Below, piece by piece: positions 48,261-60,172 of a stretch of 64,000 nt of DNA. A program made the position numbers and the translations under genes. The notes beneath the pieces are model-generated. The model saw nothing but the letters and a program-made list of their open reading frames with translations, was not told the DNA's origin and ran no database searches. The first letter of the stretch is position 1, and the number at the start of each line of letters is the position of its first letter. Source of the DNA: Hofstenia miamia (taxonomy: Eukaryota; Xenacoelomorpha; Acoela); contig SCFE01000108.1 in assembly GCA_004352715.1 (NCBI GenBank), positions 436,292 through 500,291 on the forward strand. The letters are read 5' to 3'.

Positions 48261-49781
48261 AAACTGCATGACAAGGGAAACAAGCATAAAGTGATTCAAA
48301 CTTTTCTTTAATTTTCACCAATTGTCATTGGAACATAATTTATTCATATTTGCATAATAAAGCAGACATTCATAATGTGTGAAATTCGTCAATGTAAATG
48401 CAATGAACTAATTTTCTTAATAAAATTAGGCAGCTGTACACCACAAACCAAATTGCATGACGTATTAATGTAGATGCGTTGATAGCCACTCTAATTTGGC
48501 TGTTATTACATTTCAATGTAAATCATTCAATTCTATCAGGTAACCTGATTTGTATTTATTGCGACTAATATTTCTCAAGCGATTTTCTAGTTTCCACTTC
48601 ACAATGTACATGCACTTTAAGAGCAAAGCGAATTTTAGGCGGCAATCTAAATATACAAACCTATATAAAAATGCAAAGTCAATAAATATGCGCAATTTTT
48701 TAAATTTTAGATATACTATCTCCATATATGATATTGATTAGATAAGCCCAATAGTGATTGCTCTTCAAAAAATTTTCTTTAATTAATCTCTTAAATGATT
48801 ATAATTTACAGAAACATTCCGATTATTGAATACTGTGCAAGAATTTAATTTAAGTGAGGCATGAAGTTTAATTTTACCAAAAACGTATTCACTATTTGAT
48901 AAAATGAAACATATTATTTTAAAGAATTTAGAGAATCACTTCCATTTATCAACACAAAAATTGATGAAATATATATTTTACAACACTTGCAATTTTTCGT
49001 AGTTTTAAAAAAAAAGGATTCATCAAATTTCAATTAATCATAACAATTGATAAGAGCAAATTTACATTGTTATATGTCATTGACACACATCTTTTTTTAA
49101 ATAATTTTTTAAATAAATTTTTAAAAAATGCTATACTTACTTTTTGTACACTTTTAAATTTTATGGTTTACTCATTGTATGCAATTTATTACTATTAGTT
49201 CTAAATCAGAGATGGAAGTGACAGGGTGGGGCGGGCAGTTCGGGCGTGTATGGGGCAAAATTTTTCTAAATATTTGGCAGTTGGGGTGTGTAGTATTGCA
49301 ATGACAGTTTCAACAGAACAAATATGGGCTTAATAATATATCACAAGTAGTTTTTGGAGGTAAATTTTTTTGTGCAGAAGAAAAGAAAGCGTGGGGCAAA
49401 TGTCAGCATGTGGGAATGAGGCAGGACACAAGTCTCTGGGGCGGGGCAGGGCAGGGCAGTTCATAAAAATCTGCCCCCTTCCATGTTTTACCAAACTTCA
49501 AGAAAATCGTTCAAAAATGTATTTCAACAAGAATACACATATAAAACTTAATTATGCATTCCGATAAAGTTTAACAATTAAAAACTGGTAATTTATCTGA
49601 ATAGCATCATTAAATATTCAAACATTATGAAAATACATACAATAAAATAGTACAATACATACAATAAATCTACCAGGATAGGAATAAATTTCTAAAAGGA
49701 TTTCAAGTAACGGTTGTTGAATAATCATTGTTGTAGCATTTTTTATTCTAGCCATGCTTTACCCAAGATATACCTTTGCTA
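48258..49781. other. Gene-poor stretch with a GC-rich island
   Basis: 49210-49470 is rich in GGGGCGGGGCAGGGCAG-like words inside otherwise AT-rich sequence, resembling the island at 16113-16652 in style. The rest shows no gene. Confidence 0.35.
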
Positions 49782-50030
49782 AAGAAAAATTTTAATGTGC
49801 TTCGTAAAAGCTTGCAATTTTTTAATTGTCATTATCTCTTTAGGTAATGAGTTCCAAGTTCGAATAGCCGCATTAATGGATGATTGCTTCAAAACTTTTT
49901 TTCTACATGTACCGCAGATAAAGTATTTTGATCTGGAATTCTGCTCATGAATGAAACCAGACATTGAAATGATATTATAAGGTGGTAATTTCTTAATGAG
50001 TTTAAAAAACGTGTTTAAAATGATTAACTG
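49782..50030 (-). pseudogene. LINE reverse transcriptase C-terminus
   Basis: The minus-strand frame reads LIKKLPPYNIISMSGFIHEQ, then a basic stretch, then INAAIRTWNSLPKEI and LQAFTKHIKIFL before the stop. The 'WNSLP-x-x-I' followed by a short F-K helix is the signature end of many LINE ORF2 proteins. The fragment is 5' truncated. Confidence 0.7.
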
Positions 50031-50262
50031 TCGTAGGAAAAAGATAGACCTAGAAATAAAGTGCTTATTTCTTAACTTTTCTTTGAAAAATTATGATAAG
50101 AGCCTGTGGGAAATCTTCAAATGGGTACAGGTGCATCAACATACCATTCGAAGCGCGAATAAATTTAGCATGTTCCTTTGCAGTTTTGCAATAGAGTGAT
50201 GGGAAAATAATTCGAAACCTGATTGCTGGGAATATCAAAACTTTATCAATATAAAACTTCAT

Positions 50263-52299
50263 TTACAATTCATAATGAAATGGACATTATTTGCTAAACT
50301 AGGTAAATATTCATTGGAGTTACATGAAAAGACAATTCATAAAATTCCACTGCATTTATTTTCATATGTAAGTGTAGTGCCTTGCAGCACAAATTAGATC
50401 AAGTTTTCCCAAAATGTGTCCTTTCATAAATTATTAAATTTTAAAGAAAACAGAAGATTCTGTTATTTTTCAGGATAATAAACCATTTTCAAAAAAAGTA
50501 GGATTATGCCTAGGATTTCTTCAACTAACTCTGGCCATTCATTGTCAAAAAATCTTGGTAGGAGGTGATCCATCCCAGGATCCCCCTCTGAATCCGCAAC
50601 TGAAAGGAATGTATTCACAGTGTTGACAAGTGCCTCATAACATATTCCACAAAGTGGATGACAACACGTTCTCCAGCTGTAGTATTTTTGATATAGAAGC
50701 ATAAAATGTTTTTGTTTTGTTATTTAAAATGAATCTAGTTTTTGAAAAGGGCAAGCTGCATAAATAACCTCTGAAAAGTCAAAATTTCACTTCAGAACTG
50801 CTACTAAAAATATCAGACTCAGATAGAGAATCCCGCGAAATGAAGATTTGTTGGAAGTCATTAAAGAAATTCAAGATATTGCGATTGAGATTAACAAAGA
50901 AGAAATTTCTGTTGCTCAAACAATTTCGATTGCAGTTTTGTTATTCATAAATTCTGCTTAAGTAAATAGTGCCAAGCATTGTTGTTCTGTGAATAAATTA
51001 CATTTACATGCATCATATTGGCTCTAGGGAGTTTTGGACAAAAAAAGTATTGCTCATAACGACCCCAAGTACAAATATAGTATTTTTTAACGGACCTAGG
51101 AGGACTGGGCATTTTCTAAATATACAACAATATTTTGGAATTAATTTCATAAGAACAAATCAATCTAAGAATGTATCTCCTCAAATTTACATGGAATTAC
51201 AAATATTTTGGGAAACAATTTCTGAGTAACACACAATTTTGGCTTAAATGTGCTTGTACAGTGTATAATATTATTACAAAATTATTATTAAATTTTTTCA
51301 TGGACAGCACATATTTGAGACATACACTCGGCCGTTTGTCAAAATGTTGCGAAACCTTGGCAAATTTAGGTTGCAGCAATGAACAGTATTATGCATCCAT
51401 TCATTTTTACGTAAAAACCTTTGATATTTTATAGCCCAAGGAGAGTTTATGTAGGTTTCATTATAAATTATAAAATTTAGCAAATACGTATTTAACACGA
51501 TGCTAACAAACCTGATTTATTTCTACAGAAATTTCAACATATTGTATGCAATTAAAATTTAATCAGTACATACACATTAATGATTTGCATTACATTGCAA
51601 CACCCCAGCAAAACTACAGTGCTACACCTACAAAATCTAAAGCCTATTGGAATGATTCAGACATTTGCATTTACTTGAACGTAGGACGTCTCATATAATT
51701 GGTCTCATTTCAGGTTCGAACAAATTTGGCTGGAAAATGCTTCATTAAAATATAAGTCGCACACTATTAAAGGCTACAACGTTCATTCAGGCAAAACCTT
51801 GATAGTTAGACTTTTTTATATTTGAACTGCACTCATTTATAAAGAAGTTGTATACGTATGCAATGTATTTGAATTCGAAAAAATGGGCTTACTGAACATA
51901 TTTTCACTCACTACTAGTGGCCTTATAATCAAAATCGCAGGGATGGGAGATCTCATTTTTTAGGAAAAAAGCGTCCTACACTCGAGTATATATAGTACAA
52001 CCATTTTTTGAAGCCTGATGTTTGACGAACTTCGATAACCGGAAATTTCCCAATTTGCTAATTCATACTTTTATTTCAGTATTGTTAAGCAAAAGGCTGC
52101 ACACCAACTGTCATGCAGTGTAAGCCCCTTTGTTTTTCATAATTTTGCTGAGCCATGTTCATGCCCAAAGATCTCATAGTTCCTTCTAATGGGAGTTTGA
52201 CAAATAATATCATTCTTTTTATAGAATGGTTCAATATTCATAATTTCGAATAACACGTTTCTGCATCTTTGCTGTATTTAGTATATTTTTAGAGAGGCA
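50263..52299. other. Gene-poor stretch
   Basis: A minus-strand frame at 50463-50702 looks gene-like, but its middle contains CAGTTGCGGATTCAGAGGGG, a hAT-type terminus near 50600, so it is probably repeat-derived. Nothing else supported. Confidence 0.3.
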
Positions 52300-54153
52300 A
52301 TGTCGCATAAAGAAATAACAAAGCGACTGGATCAGGTTAATTTGGGAAAAGAAGAAAAAGATAGAGTCTTCAATTTTTTGAAAGAAAAAAACTGGGGAAT
52401 AATGAAATTAAATTGGTATCTTGATGTTCTAAGGGTAAGCATCGCAGTCATTCATTTTTTTCAAGATATGTTATTTCTATACAAATTTGTAATCAATAAT
52501 GTACTTTGATAATATTTGCTAAGATGAAAAGTATTCACTTATTCTACTCATATTAAACATAAAGTTCACGAAAATATTTATATATTTGGAAATTATAGTT
52601 TCTTGATACTAATGATGATATGAAGCTTTCAAAAAAAGAAATTGGAGATGCTTTGCGTTGTCTTGGCGGCAATCCTACAGAAGAAGACATTGAGGATATC
52701 ATGTCCAAATTTGACACTGATGGTATGGTTTTCAAATTTAGTTAAAATTCATTTCTAATAATCTTGTCAATGAATACTAAAAAATAAACTGTGAAATACT
52801 AATTTCTACAATTAATTTACGTTTTAGTTTGAATTTAAGAAGCTTAAATGCTTGAAACTCTTAAAAGATTTTTTAAATAGTCTATTTCTCTAAATTGTCC
52901 CATACAGCTAGTAATTGAACTATTTATTCATTAGCCTAAGCAGTTTTTAATTAGGAAATATTTGAAAAATAATCTTCGAATGAAATTTTCATGTATATAG
53001 TTTGAGGGGGTTTTTTCTAAAGTTTACTTAAAGTCCATATATTCATTTAATAACTTGTATGAATAGTATCAAAACCCACATAACAGAAGCTTGTAGTTTG
53101 AGAGAAATAGAAGTACATAGTCCATATTATTTTAAAATCATATCAGTTTCATTTCATAACGATCTAGAAGCACAGAAAACAAGGTTTCAATTTTTTTTTA
53201 GTATTGTATTTTTTCAAATATTTAATGTGACAAGTACTAAATGGAAAATGTTAAGTTTAGCATTGAAGGTAGGAATGAAATCAGGATAATGCACTGATAA
53301 AAATGTTGAACAATAAGTGTACAAAAAAAAGTTTTTCAAAAATGTAGTCTCATTAGGATCCAGGTATAAATGTCATAACATGTTTTTGCTAGTTGTAAGA
53401 GAATAGTCCTTCTATGGTGTTGGAGTATCGCTTTCCAATAATGCATTCTTTTTAATCCCTTTCCTAAAATACTTTACTTGCAATTAGTATATAGCGCAAT
53501 TCATAACCATAAAATTCAAAATTATGAAAAGTAATAGCTTCTTTGCTTGCTAAATTTACATTTCTTTACCTTCTTCAAAAATACATGGCTACAATTTCAA
53601 TAATCTTTGAAAATTCTTATCTAATACAAAATGAATTATTTTTAAATCATAGTAACCGCAACCACTGACTTTGCGCACGGCACATCTCAATGGGTTTGGA
53701 ATATCTTTGCACATATCAAGAATCAGTCAAAGTTCATTGTTGCTTGCATGGGCTCAATCCTTATAAATTTATTCTGTTCCACAATGGCATTACCTATGCC
53801 CCAAGATTTTCAAATTTTTTTATAGATTTGGAGAAAATTCTTTTCAAATGTGAAAAAACTGTTTGTCCTTTAAAACATAAGCCACGCTGTTTAAGGTTAA
53901 TAATAATGAATTATGACAAATAATTTTTCTTTAATATTTAAAAAGTCTATATTGAAAAATAAAATTTAAAAAACTTTGCAAATGCAATTTAGGTTCTGAT
54001 TTCATTGAGCTTTCCGAGTTCATGCAGATGTCCGCACATTTTCTTGAAACAACTGATCCTGAGCAACTTCAACGAGCCTTTGAAAAGTTTGATCTAAATG
54101 GCGATAATTTTATCACATTTGATGAACTCATGTATTATTTCTCTACTTACTAA
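52300..54153 (+). CDS. Calmodulin-like EF-hand protein, three exons, complete
   Basis: A 139-residue Ca2+-binding protein. Exons: 52300-52434, 52599-52722 and 53993-54153; both introns are GT-AG (donors GTAAGC and GTATGG) and the phases fit. Three EF-hand loops are readable: DTNDDMKLSKKE (48-59), DTDGSDFIELSE (84-95, split by intron 2) and DLNGDNFITFDE (120-131). Loop 1 has Met instead of the usual Gly at position 6 and Ser at 9; loop 2 has Asp at 6. The N-terminal ~45 residues may be a fourth, loop-less EF-hand, since calmodulin-type proteins have four. Length matches calmodulin/troponin C (~150). Intron 2 (1270 bp) hosts a dispersed repeat. AATAAA signals lie at 54278-54283 and 54330-54335. 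Which member of the family it is cannot be said; calmodulin itself is excluded by the sequence. Confidence 0.9.
53650..53902. repeat. Dispersed repeat copy within EF-hand intron 2
   Basis: The most complete copy in the window: left part CTTTGCGCACGGCACATCTC..CATGGGCTC matches 22800-22895 and 30480-30580; the right part ends GCTGTTTAAGGTTAA as near 23620 and 17490. About 250 bp, non-coding. Confidence 0.6.
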
Positions 54154-54277
54154 CTTGCATGTAGTAGCAATCGTTAAAATATTGACAGAATTTAACAAAA
54201 AGTAGTAATTGAATACAGAACCCTTGTCATAGTGAATAGTTCCAACTAGGATTCAAAATTCGCAGACAAAGATTTTG

Positions 54278-54335
54278 AATAAATTCAATCTCTATAATTG
54301 CTGTTCACTTAAACTTTTGGATTTGAATTAATAAA
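54278..54335 (+). promoter_or_regulatory. Two AATAAA polyadenylation signals
   Basis: At 54278-54283 and 54330-54335, 125-180 bp after the stop of the EF-hand gene. Confidence 0.5.
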
Positions 54336-54537
54336 TTTTGTAATAGATGTTGCTAACGGAAAATTGGTTCCAACCCCATTGGCTGACTTGAAAAGTTGAC
54401 ACAATTCTACCCAAACTAATCTAAAATCCCAAATTTATCGAGGTTACAGGAAACCCAAATGTTTAAAATAGATGTAAGCAATTCAAATATAACAATGAAA
54501 ATTTTAAAATATCTACAGCGTGCTGTATACAAAAATC

Positions 54538-54626
54538 TATATATATATATATATATATTAGACATGCAAGAATGCAAGAATGGCACACATATGAAATTTT
54601 TTAGGCATTCTTGCATGTTTAATAAA

Positions 54627-54680
<54 letters not shown>

Positions 54681-54700
54681 TAGACTTGCAAGAATGCCGA
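54538..54700. repeat. TA microsatellites flanking an inverted repeat
   Basis: ATTAGACATGCAAGAATGC (about 54558-54576) and its near complement GCATTCTTGCATGTTTAAT (about 54606-54624) form a hairpin with 18 of 19 arm bases pairing. A third copy of the arm (TTAGACTTGCAAGAATGC) follows the next TA run near 54681. TA tracts lie on either side (54538-54559 and 54635-54680). Confidence 0.7.
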
Positions 54701-54716
54701 AAATTTATCATAGGCC

Positions 54717-56600
54717 CAGTGGCGGACATAGATAAATTTTTTAGAGGGGGCCCAATGTAAAATAAAATGCTAAGTGCATAATTGGGTAATAGAGAGGGCA
54801 TAAGACTTTTGAATTTTCAATTTTTAAAATTCAGCACTATGCACAGATTTCACCATCATCTACTGACTCCAAAAATGGAAACAGAATTTTTGCAATTTTT
54901 CAATTTTTTTCAAATTGCAAATTACGCTTTAATAATAGCATGTTGTGTCTTTTAGGGGATTCTTGAATTATGTACTACAAAATAGAAAAAGGAATAATTA
55001 TCAATGATTAATAAAATATTATTTAAACAAATTAAAAACATAAAAATCAAATGATGAGCACGTAAATACAAATGAGTTTCAAAAAATGTCTATGTTAATT
55101 CCCAACATCAAGATGTTTTGTTTTCCACATGATTATATTAGGCAACGTTCAATTCCTCAGTTAATTCCACAATGCTAACATCAAGACGATTTTGAACTTG
55201 ATTTAAAATAACAGTATCTTCAGAACTAGAAACGAATGTGATTGCCAATCACTTAGTTCACTAACACCCAACACGTGCAACACTTTGTATATAGGAGTTT
55301 GTATCTTCTGTCATATCATAGTTCAATATAATGATCAATCTTTCAAGAATCCATTCCAGGGCCTAGCGAAAATGTGTTACAACAAAAAATTCTCTTTTTA
55401 AAATTCAGAAAGGACGAAAATTATTCTTCTTGTTTCATTCCCAGGTAAATGTTCTAGCAAAGAAATTCTGATCAAATCAATATTCGGTCAGGGTTATATA
55501 TCTTGGAACAGAATAAAAATAAATCAGTTTCAAATAAGAACTGTCAGTGTCACTTGAGGTAGTGGCTGGCTCCATCTAAGTGGTGATCAACTTCAAGCCT
55601 TGAATTTGCATGGTGTTGTCTAGTTCCACGAATGCAGAGGATCATGTTTTGTAACAAGGAGAAGCTAAGTTTGTATCTTATCCAGTTGTTCGTTATGGAA
55701 TAGTCGGTATGCTTTTGTCAGCGATTAAACCACAAAGCTGTTTTAGAAACTTTTCAGTGAGCAGTGATGCTCCACCAGATGCACTGAACACCAGTGGTGT
55801 AAAGGAGGCGAGATAAAGTAAATTGCAAAATTTTCACCTAATGCTATGAATGTGAGCTTAGTCTCAATTTCAATCAATGTTGCTAAATATGTGGATAAAA
55901 TTAAAGAAAATCACCCAATTCACAAATGTAAAGCTCTTGCTAAAACTATAAATTCTAAAAATAAAAAAATTTGTTTTGCGATCTTTGGAGTAGGTGCATG
56001 ATGTTAAATTTGAGTACAAAAAATTGACCAATCCTATGGAGTATCATCAAATTTGGTAAGTAGGTACAGTGTTAAGAAATAGGAAATTATAGACAAGGAG
56101 AACATTTTATTTAATTATTACTCATGCTATGCTTAATATAGTACATTGTTATTTTGTCTATAAATTAATCACTATAAGTTTATGTGCCATGGGGTAGCCT
56201 TAGCTATGCTAATCTAATTTCACTAGTATATTTTTAAATGCAAAATAATTTAAAATTTTATGCTTAAGCTAAAATATCTCAAAGAAATCATATGTGTTCC
56301 TATTCATCCCCATCCAAAAGAGTGAATTGAAATACTTTTAAAATTTAAAACAATTACTGAAAACGAAATATTCTTGTTTATTGAGATGAAATTTCAGGAT
56401 CCATATGTCCCATTATAGTGTAAAATTCAATGAAATACATTTTACATGTTCCAGATCTTTGTAAAAAACTTAAAAAATTATTCCTATTCCCTCCATTTGA
56501 CGGTATCAAGGAATTTTCTTTGTAATTTTTATTGTACAACTTTAATGAATTTTTCTTATTTTAGAGGGGGCCCCCTCGGCCCCCTCTGTATCCGCCCTTG
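54717..56600. mobile_element. hAT-type inverted-repeat element, 1884 bp
   Basis: Left end CAGTGGCGGACATAG then TTTTTTAGAGGGGGCCC; right end TTTTAGAGGGGGCCCCC...CTCTGTATCCGCCCTTG. The outermost ~12 bp are imperfect inverted repeats and the GGGGGCC blocks follow. Flanking octamers CATAGGCC (54709-54716) and CATAGCCC (56601-56608) differ by one base, as for an aged 8 bp hAT target duplication. The inside holds a frameshifted minus-strand coding remnant but no recognisable hAT transposase. Confidence 0.75.
55600..55815 (-). pseudogene. Frameshifted ORF remnant inside the hAT-type element
   Basis: One minus-strand frame reads LVFSASGGASLLTEKFLKQL and CGLIADK, and the adjacent frame continues IRYKLSFSLLQNMILCIRGT. 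Together they look like one protein segment interrupted by a frameshift. I recall a similar block (PLVF-x-GG ... KL-FALLR-x-x-x-CIRGSR) at the C-terminus of repetitive proteins in invertebrate genomes, but cannot name the family. Non-functional. Confidence 0.4.
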
Positions 56601-56608
56601 CATAGCCC

Positions 56609-58855
56609 TATGTGTACCAAATATTTTGCATGCCAACGAATACAAAATGTGAGACATCCACTCAAAGCCATCATAGTTGCCTCCAAAAATTCGATGCAAA
56701 AAATAATATTAAGTTGGTGTAGTTCCAAAAATAATAGACAGTCGTTAATAGCGAAGAACAAAAATACAATATCGAGGATCTCTCAAAGTGTTTTATACAC
56801 ATTAAAACCTTAGTTTAACTTGCAATGCACTATTAATAATTGGCGCTTTAAAGAATTTCCAAAAAACAGAGCATTAGACAGGAACTGTACGGGACTATTT
56901 CCATTTTTCAGTTTTAACATGGATCAGAACCAAATTGATTTAGTGCTAGCAATCATGTTCGAACAGTTGCTTTTGCTAAAGTAACATATGTCTGAAATAT
57001 CCTTGCTTAGTATTGAACTTGATTATTAGAGTATGTGTAGGTCTACCAGCATAATTTTAGCAGATTTTATCTAAAAGGGCCTAATCTGCGATACCGGTCC
57101 CGCCCGTACGGTATCTAATTAAAGAATGTGGTACCATTAACGGTAATGTGCAGGACCGGTACTGCTTTAAAATAAAAGGGTGTTGGGTCTTTAGTATAGA
57201 CCCTTGTTTTTAGAAATGATGGAATATTTTGTGTTTTCTTGTATCCTTTGTATTTAACGTTGTAGGTGAAAGTTTTGCCTTTTGAGAAATTGATGGATTA
57301 TTGTGTATTTTCATTTCTGTTTTTAATGGTTTGAGGTTAGGCTATGGACTGACCAATTGAGCACTATGAAATTTGTGGTTCCCAGGTAAACACCATCCAC
57401 CTTTCAAAATACACATAAATATCGATTTTTCTATACCTAAATGGCAAGAATAATTTAAAACACCAGACAACACAATTTCAGTCTCTACACAATGATGGTC
57501 TGAGATCATGTATTAGAAAAATTTATAAATGTTGAAATATTTCTGAACTAATCCAATTTTAAAAAAAGTGAATCGATTTATGTGTGGTTGTGACTTCGGG
57601 CAACGACTTGCCAGTCCTGATTTAGCTGATCTGGGAAATGAGCTGAATTATGCTCTTATGTAATTTATTGCAATAAGTACGATATTTTCGATAAAATACT
57701 AAAAGTGAATATTAATTTGCATTTATGCCATTTTGGGCTCTAATAGCAGATGTCTCATATTTATGTAACCTTTGCGAATGTTCAGACATTCAATTATTGT
57801 ATATTGATTGTGAATAATTCAAGTGCCATGATATTGCTTGCCTTCAAAATGTCAATTACTCTTGAAAACTCTTTGTAATAATATCTCTGCCGCAACACAA
57901 GTGTAAAAATATACCATATTGTGGTTACCATCTCTCAAACATTCACATATAAATTACTTTTCAGCAATTTTATATTAAATATTGAAATAAATAAAATATC
58001 ATAGAGCGTCCTTAGATGGCGCTGCGTTATTGCATTTTATTTCTGATTCATAGGGTTTTATTACACTATTCTCTATTTATAGGAATTATTACCACAAGCA
58101 AATTTAAAGAGCTCGGTTAGTTAATTAAGTTAAAGTTTGCTACATATTGTGATATTTATTATGATTACTTCAAAAAAAATTGGATGCACATTGAAAGCAA
58201 TAAGTGGGCAAGCCGAAAATATTAGATGATAGCATTTATTAAATAACATTTGATATTTATAAATGCATTAGTACTGAGCTAGCAAAGAACAACTAATTGT
58301 TGTGTTATCGGGCTTAACAATGTGACCTTTCACAACGCCATCCTATGCCATCACAACATTTTGCTTGGATCGGTAAGTAGCTAAGAAAGCTTTTACATCC
58401 AGTTCTGTGCCTAATTTTTGTCGGTTTTGTGCACCTTGATTATCCAAACATTAATTGCAACAGAAAATCTTACTGCAGTTGAAATAATTCATACAAAATT
58501 ATTGCCATGTTCTATAATTCCAAATTCGCCAAAGATTATTCAACTTCGGAAATGACAAATACAATTCTTGAAAAATTGCATATTCGGAAATGCCGCAGAA
58601 TGTTCTTTTTAAATTCACCGATTTTCAGAATTTTGGATTTTGAGTCTTAGTCTTATTACTGGAAGACGTTCATGACATAGCAGCAGTAGTTTGTTTTTGT
58701 GTTGAATTGTAAAGAGGCTCATGGTTTGCTTATTGTTAAATTCGGTAAAGCGTCTCTGCCTTCAAAAACCCTAATTTGAAAGTTACGATTTCAAGGACGA
58801 AACATATCCCTTACAAGGCCAAACATGTCTAGAATTTAGTGTTACAATAGCGAAT
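56609..58855. other. Gene-poor stretch
   Basis: No gene supported. A small inverted repeat TACCGGTCC / GGACCGGTA lies at about 57092-57160, followed by a GGGTCTTTAGTATAGACCC hairpin near 57185-57205; they could be ends of a short mobile element. Confidence 0.3.
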
Positions 58856-58856
58856 C

Positions 58857-58861
58857 TATAT

Positions 58862-58902
<41 letters not shown>

Positions 58903-58913
58903 GTATATATATG

Positions 58914-58963
<50 letters not shown>
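58857..58963. repeat. Long (TA)n microsatellite
   Basis: About 105 bp of TA with a few G and C interruptions, the longest such tract in the window. Confidence 0.95.
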
Positions 58964-58966
<3 letters not shown>

Positions 58967-59736
58967 GCTTGCAAATTCGATGTAGATTCCACAACAGATA
59001 CAAAAGTTTAGTGATATTATAAAAAAAAGAATTTCAAAAGAATTTATGAAAACATACAAAGTCATAATACCCGTAGTTATTCAATCAATTTATTGATTAA
59101 CATGTATAAATTTGTAGCAGTACTTATGAATATTTAAATATTTAAATGTTTAGCAATAAGTATTAAATCAAGAGTATTCTCAAATTCAGGTGCAGAAAAA
59201 CCAGAAGATGGCTCAAGAAAATATATATTAGGATTGAAGAACTCCATTTATTGCATGCATTAACAATATTACAGATACTCCAGTTTCCATATTTATCTAA
59301 AGTCTCTATTGAAATCCAGCAACAGTATCAAATAAAGCAACATTTCAAAGAGCAACAATTGCTTACATAATGCTTCAACTGATCTTCATCAAAGAGAATG
59401 ATTTTTGAATAGATTTCAACTTTGAAAAATGCTTTTGCCATTAATAGCACACTTATCAAATATGCACTTTACCAATTTTTAGGAGATTGCTATATCAAAT
59501 CTAATATTTACCTATAAATAATTACCCTTACAACTATATCATCTGTAAATACTAGATAAGTTTTCAATTTGGTACATGAAAACATTACAGATGTCATGAT
59601 ATCTGAAATTGAGAGTATGCAGGAAAAAATTCTTTGTTTTTAAGAAAGAATATCCTTAAGATATTAAGCCTTTTTCATTTTTGAAAATTTTGTGTGCATC
59701 CAAAAATTGTGCCGAAGCAAATAATAAAGTATTTAG

Positions 59737-60164
59737 AGAAGTAATGGCAGAGTATGGCGAAATTTTGACTGAAGAGGAAGCCAAAGACATGATAAAAACG
59801 GTCTGTTTTGCATAATTTCAATATTGTGCTATTAAATAAACAAAAATTAACATATTTCAGACAACTTCTCTCTGAAAATAGTTAGAATAACATAAAAAAC
59901 TTTTAAATATCATTTTTTTTAAAATAGCATTCTCGACATAATTTTGAAACCTATCAAAAATATTTGAAAACATATTTATTTTTCACAATTTCTTAAAAAT
60001 TGATTTAAATTTAGTTTGATATTAACAAAGATGGTAAAATCTGCATTCAAGAGTACTGTAACTTCTTAGCACCTCCGCCTTGTATTTCACCGATTGAGGA
60101 AACTGGAATTAAGAAAAGCAAAGAGCCACCTATTAAGGCAAAGAAGCAAGGTCGAAAAAAGTAG
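59737..60164 (+). CDS. Second EF-hand protein, 3' exons (partial)
   Basis: Two exons can be read: about 59737-59800 (EVMAEYGEILTEEEAKDMIKT) and 60015-60164, joined in phase by a 214 bp GT-AG intron. The first matches the linker helix before the last EF-hand of calmodulin-type proteins. The second opens FDINKDGKICIQEYCNFL, whose loop DINKDGKICIQE has ideal ligands and Gly at position 6, and ends in a lysine-rich tail (KKSKEPPIKAKKQGRKK) before TAG. AATAAA overlaps the 3' end at 60167-60172. Earlier exons must lie upstream but could not be identified between 54153 and 59737. With the gene at 52300-54153 on the same strand, this may be a small tandem EF-hand cluster. Confidence 0.75.
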
Positions 60165-60172
60165 TTAATAAA

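Noticed and set aside
50463-50702. 79-codon minus-strand frame with a plausible acceptor
   Set aside because: Its middle spans a hAT-type terminus (CAGTTGCGGATTCAGAGGGG), so it is more likely repeat-derived than an exon.
59585-59640. Possible earlier exon of the second EF-hand gene (DVMISEIESMQEKI after an acceptor-like ACAG)
   Set aside because: The loop residues are off by one from an EF-hand and no donor follows before a stop.
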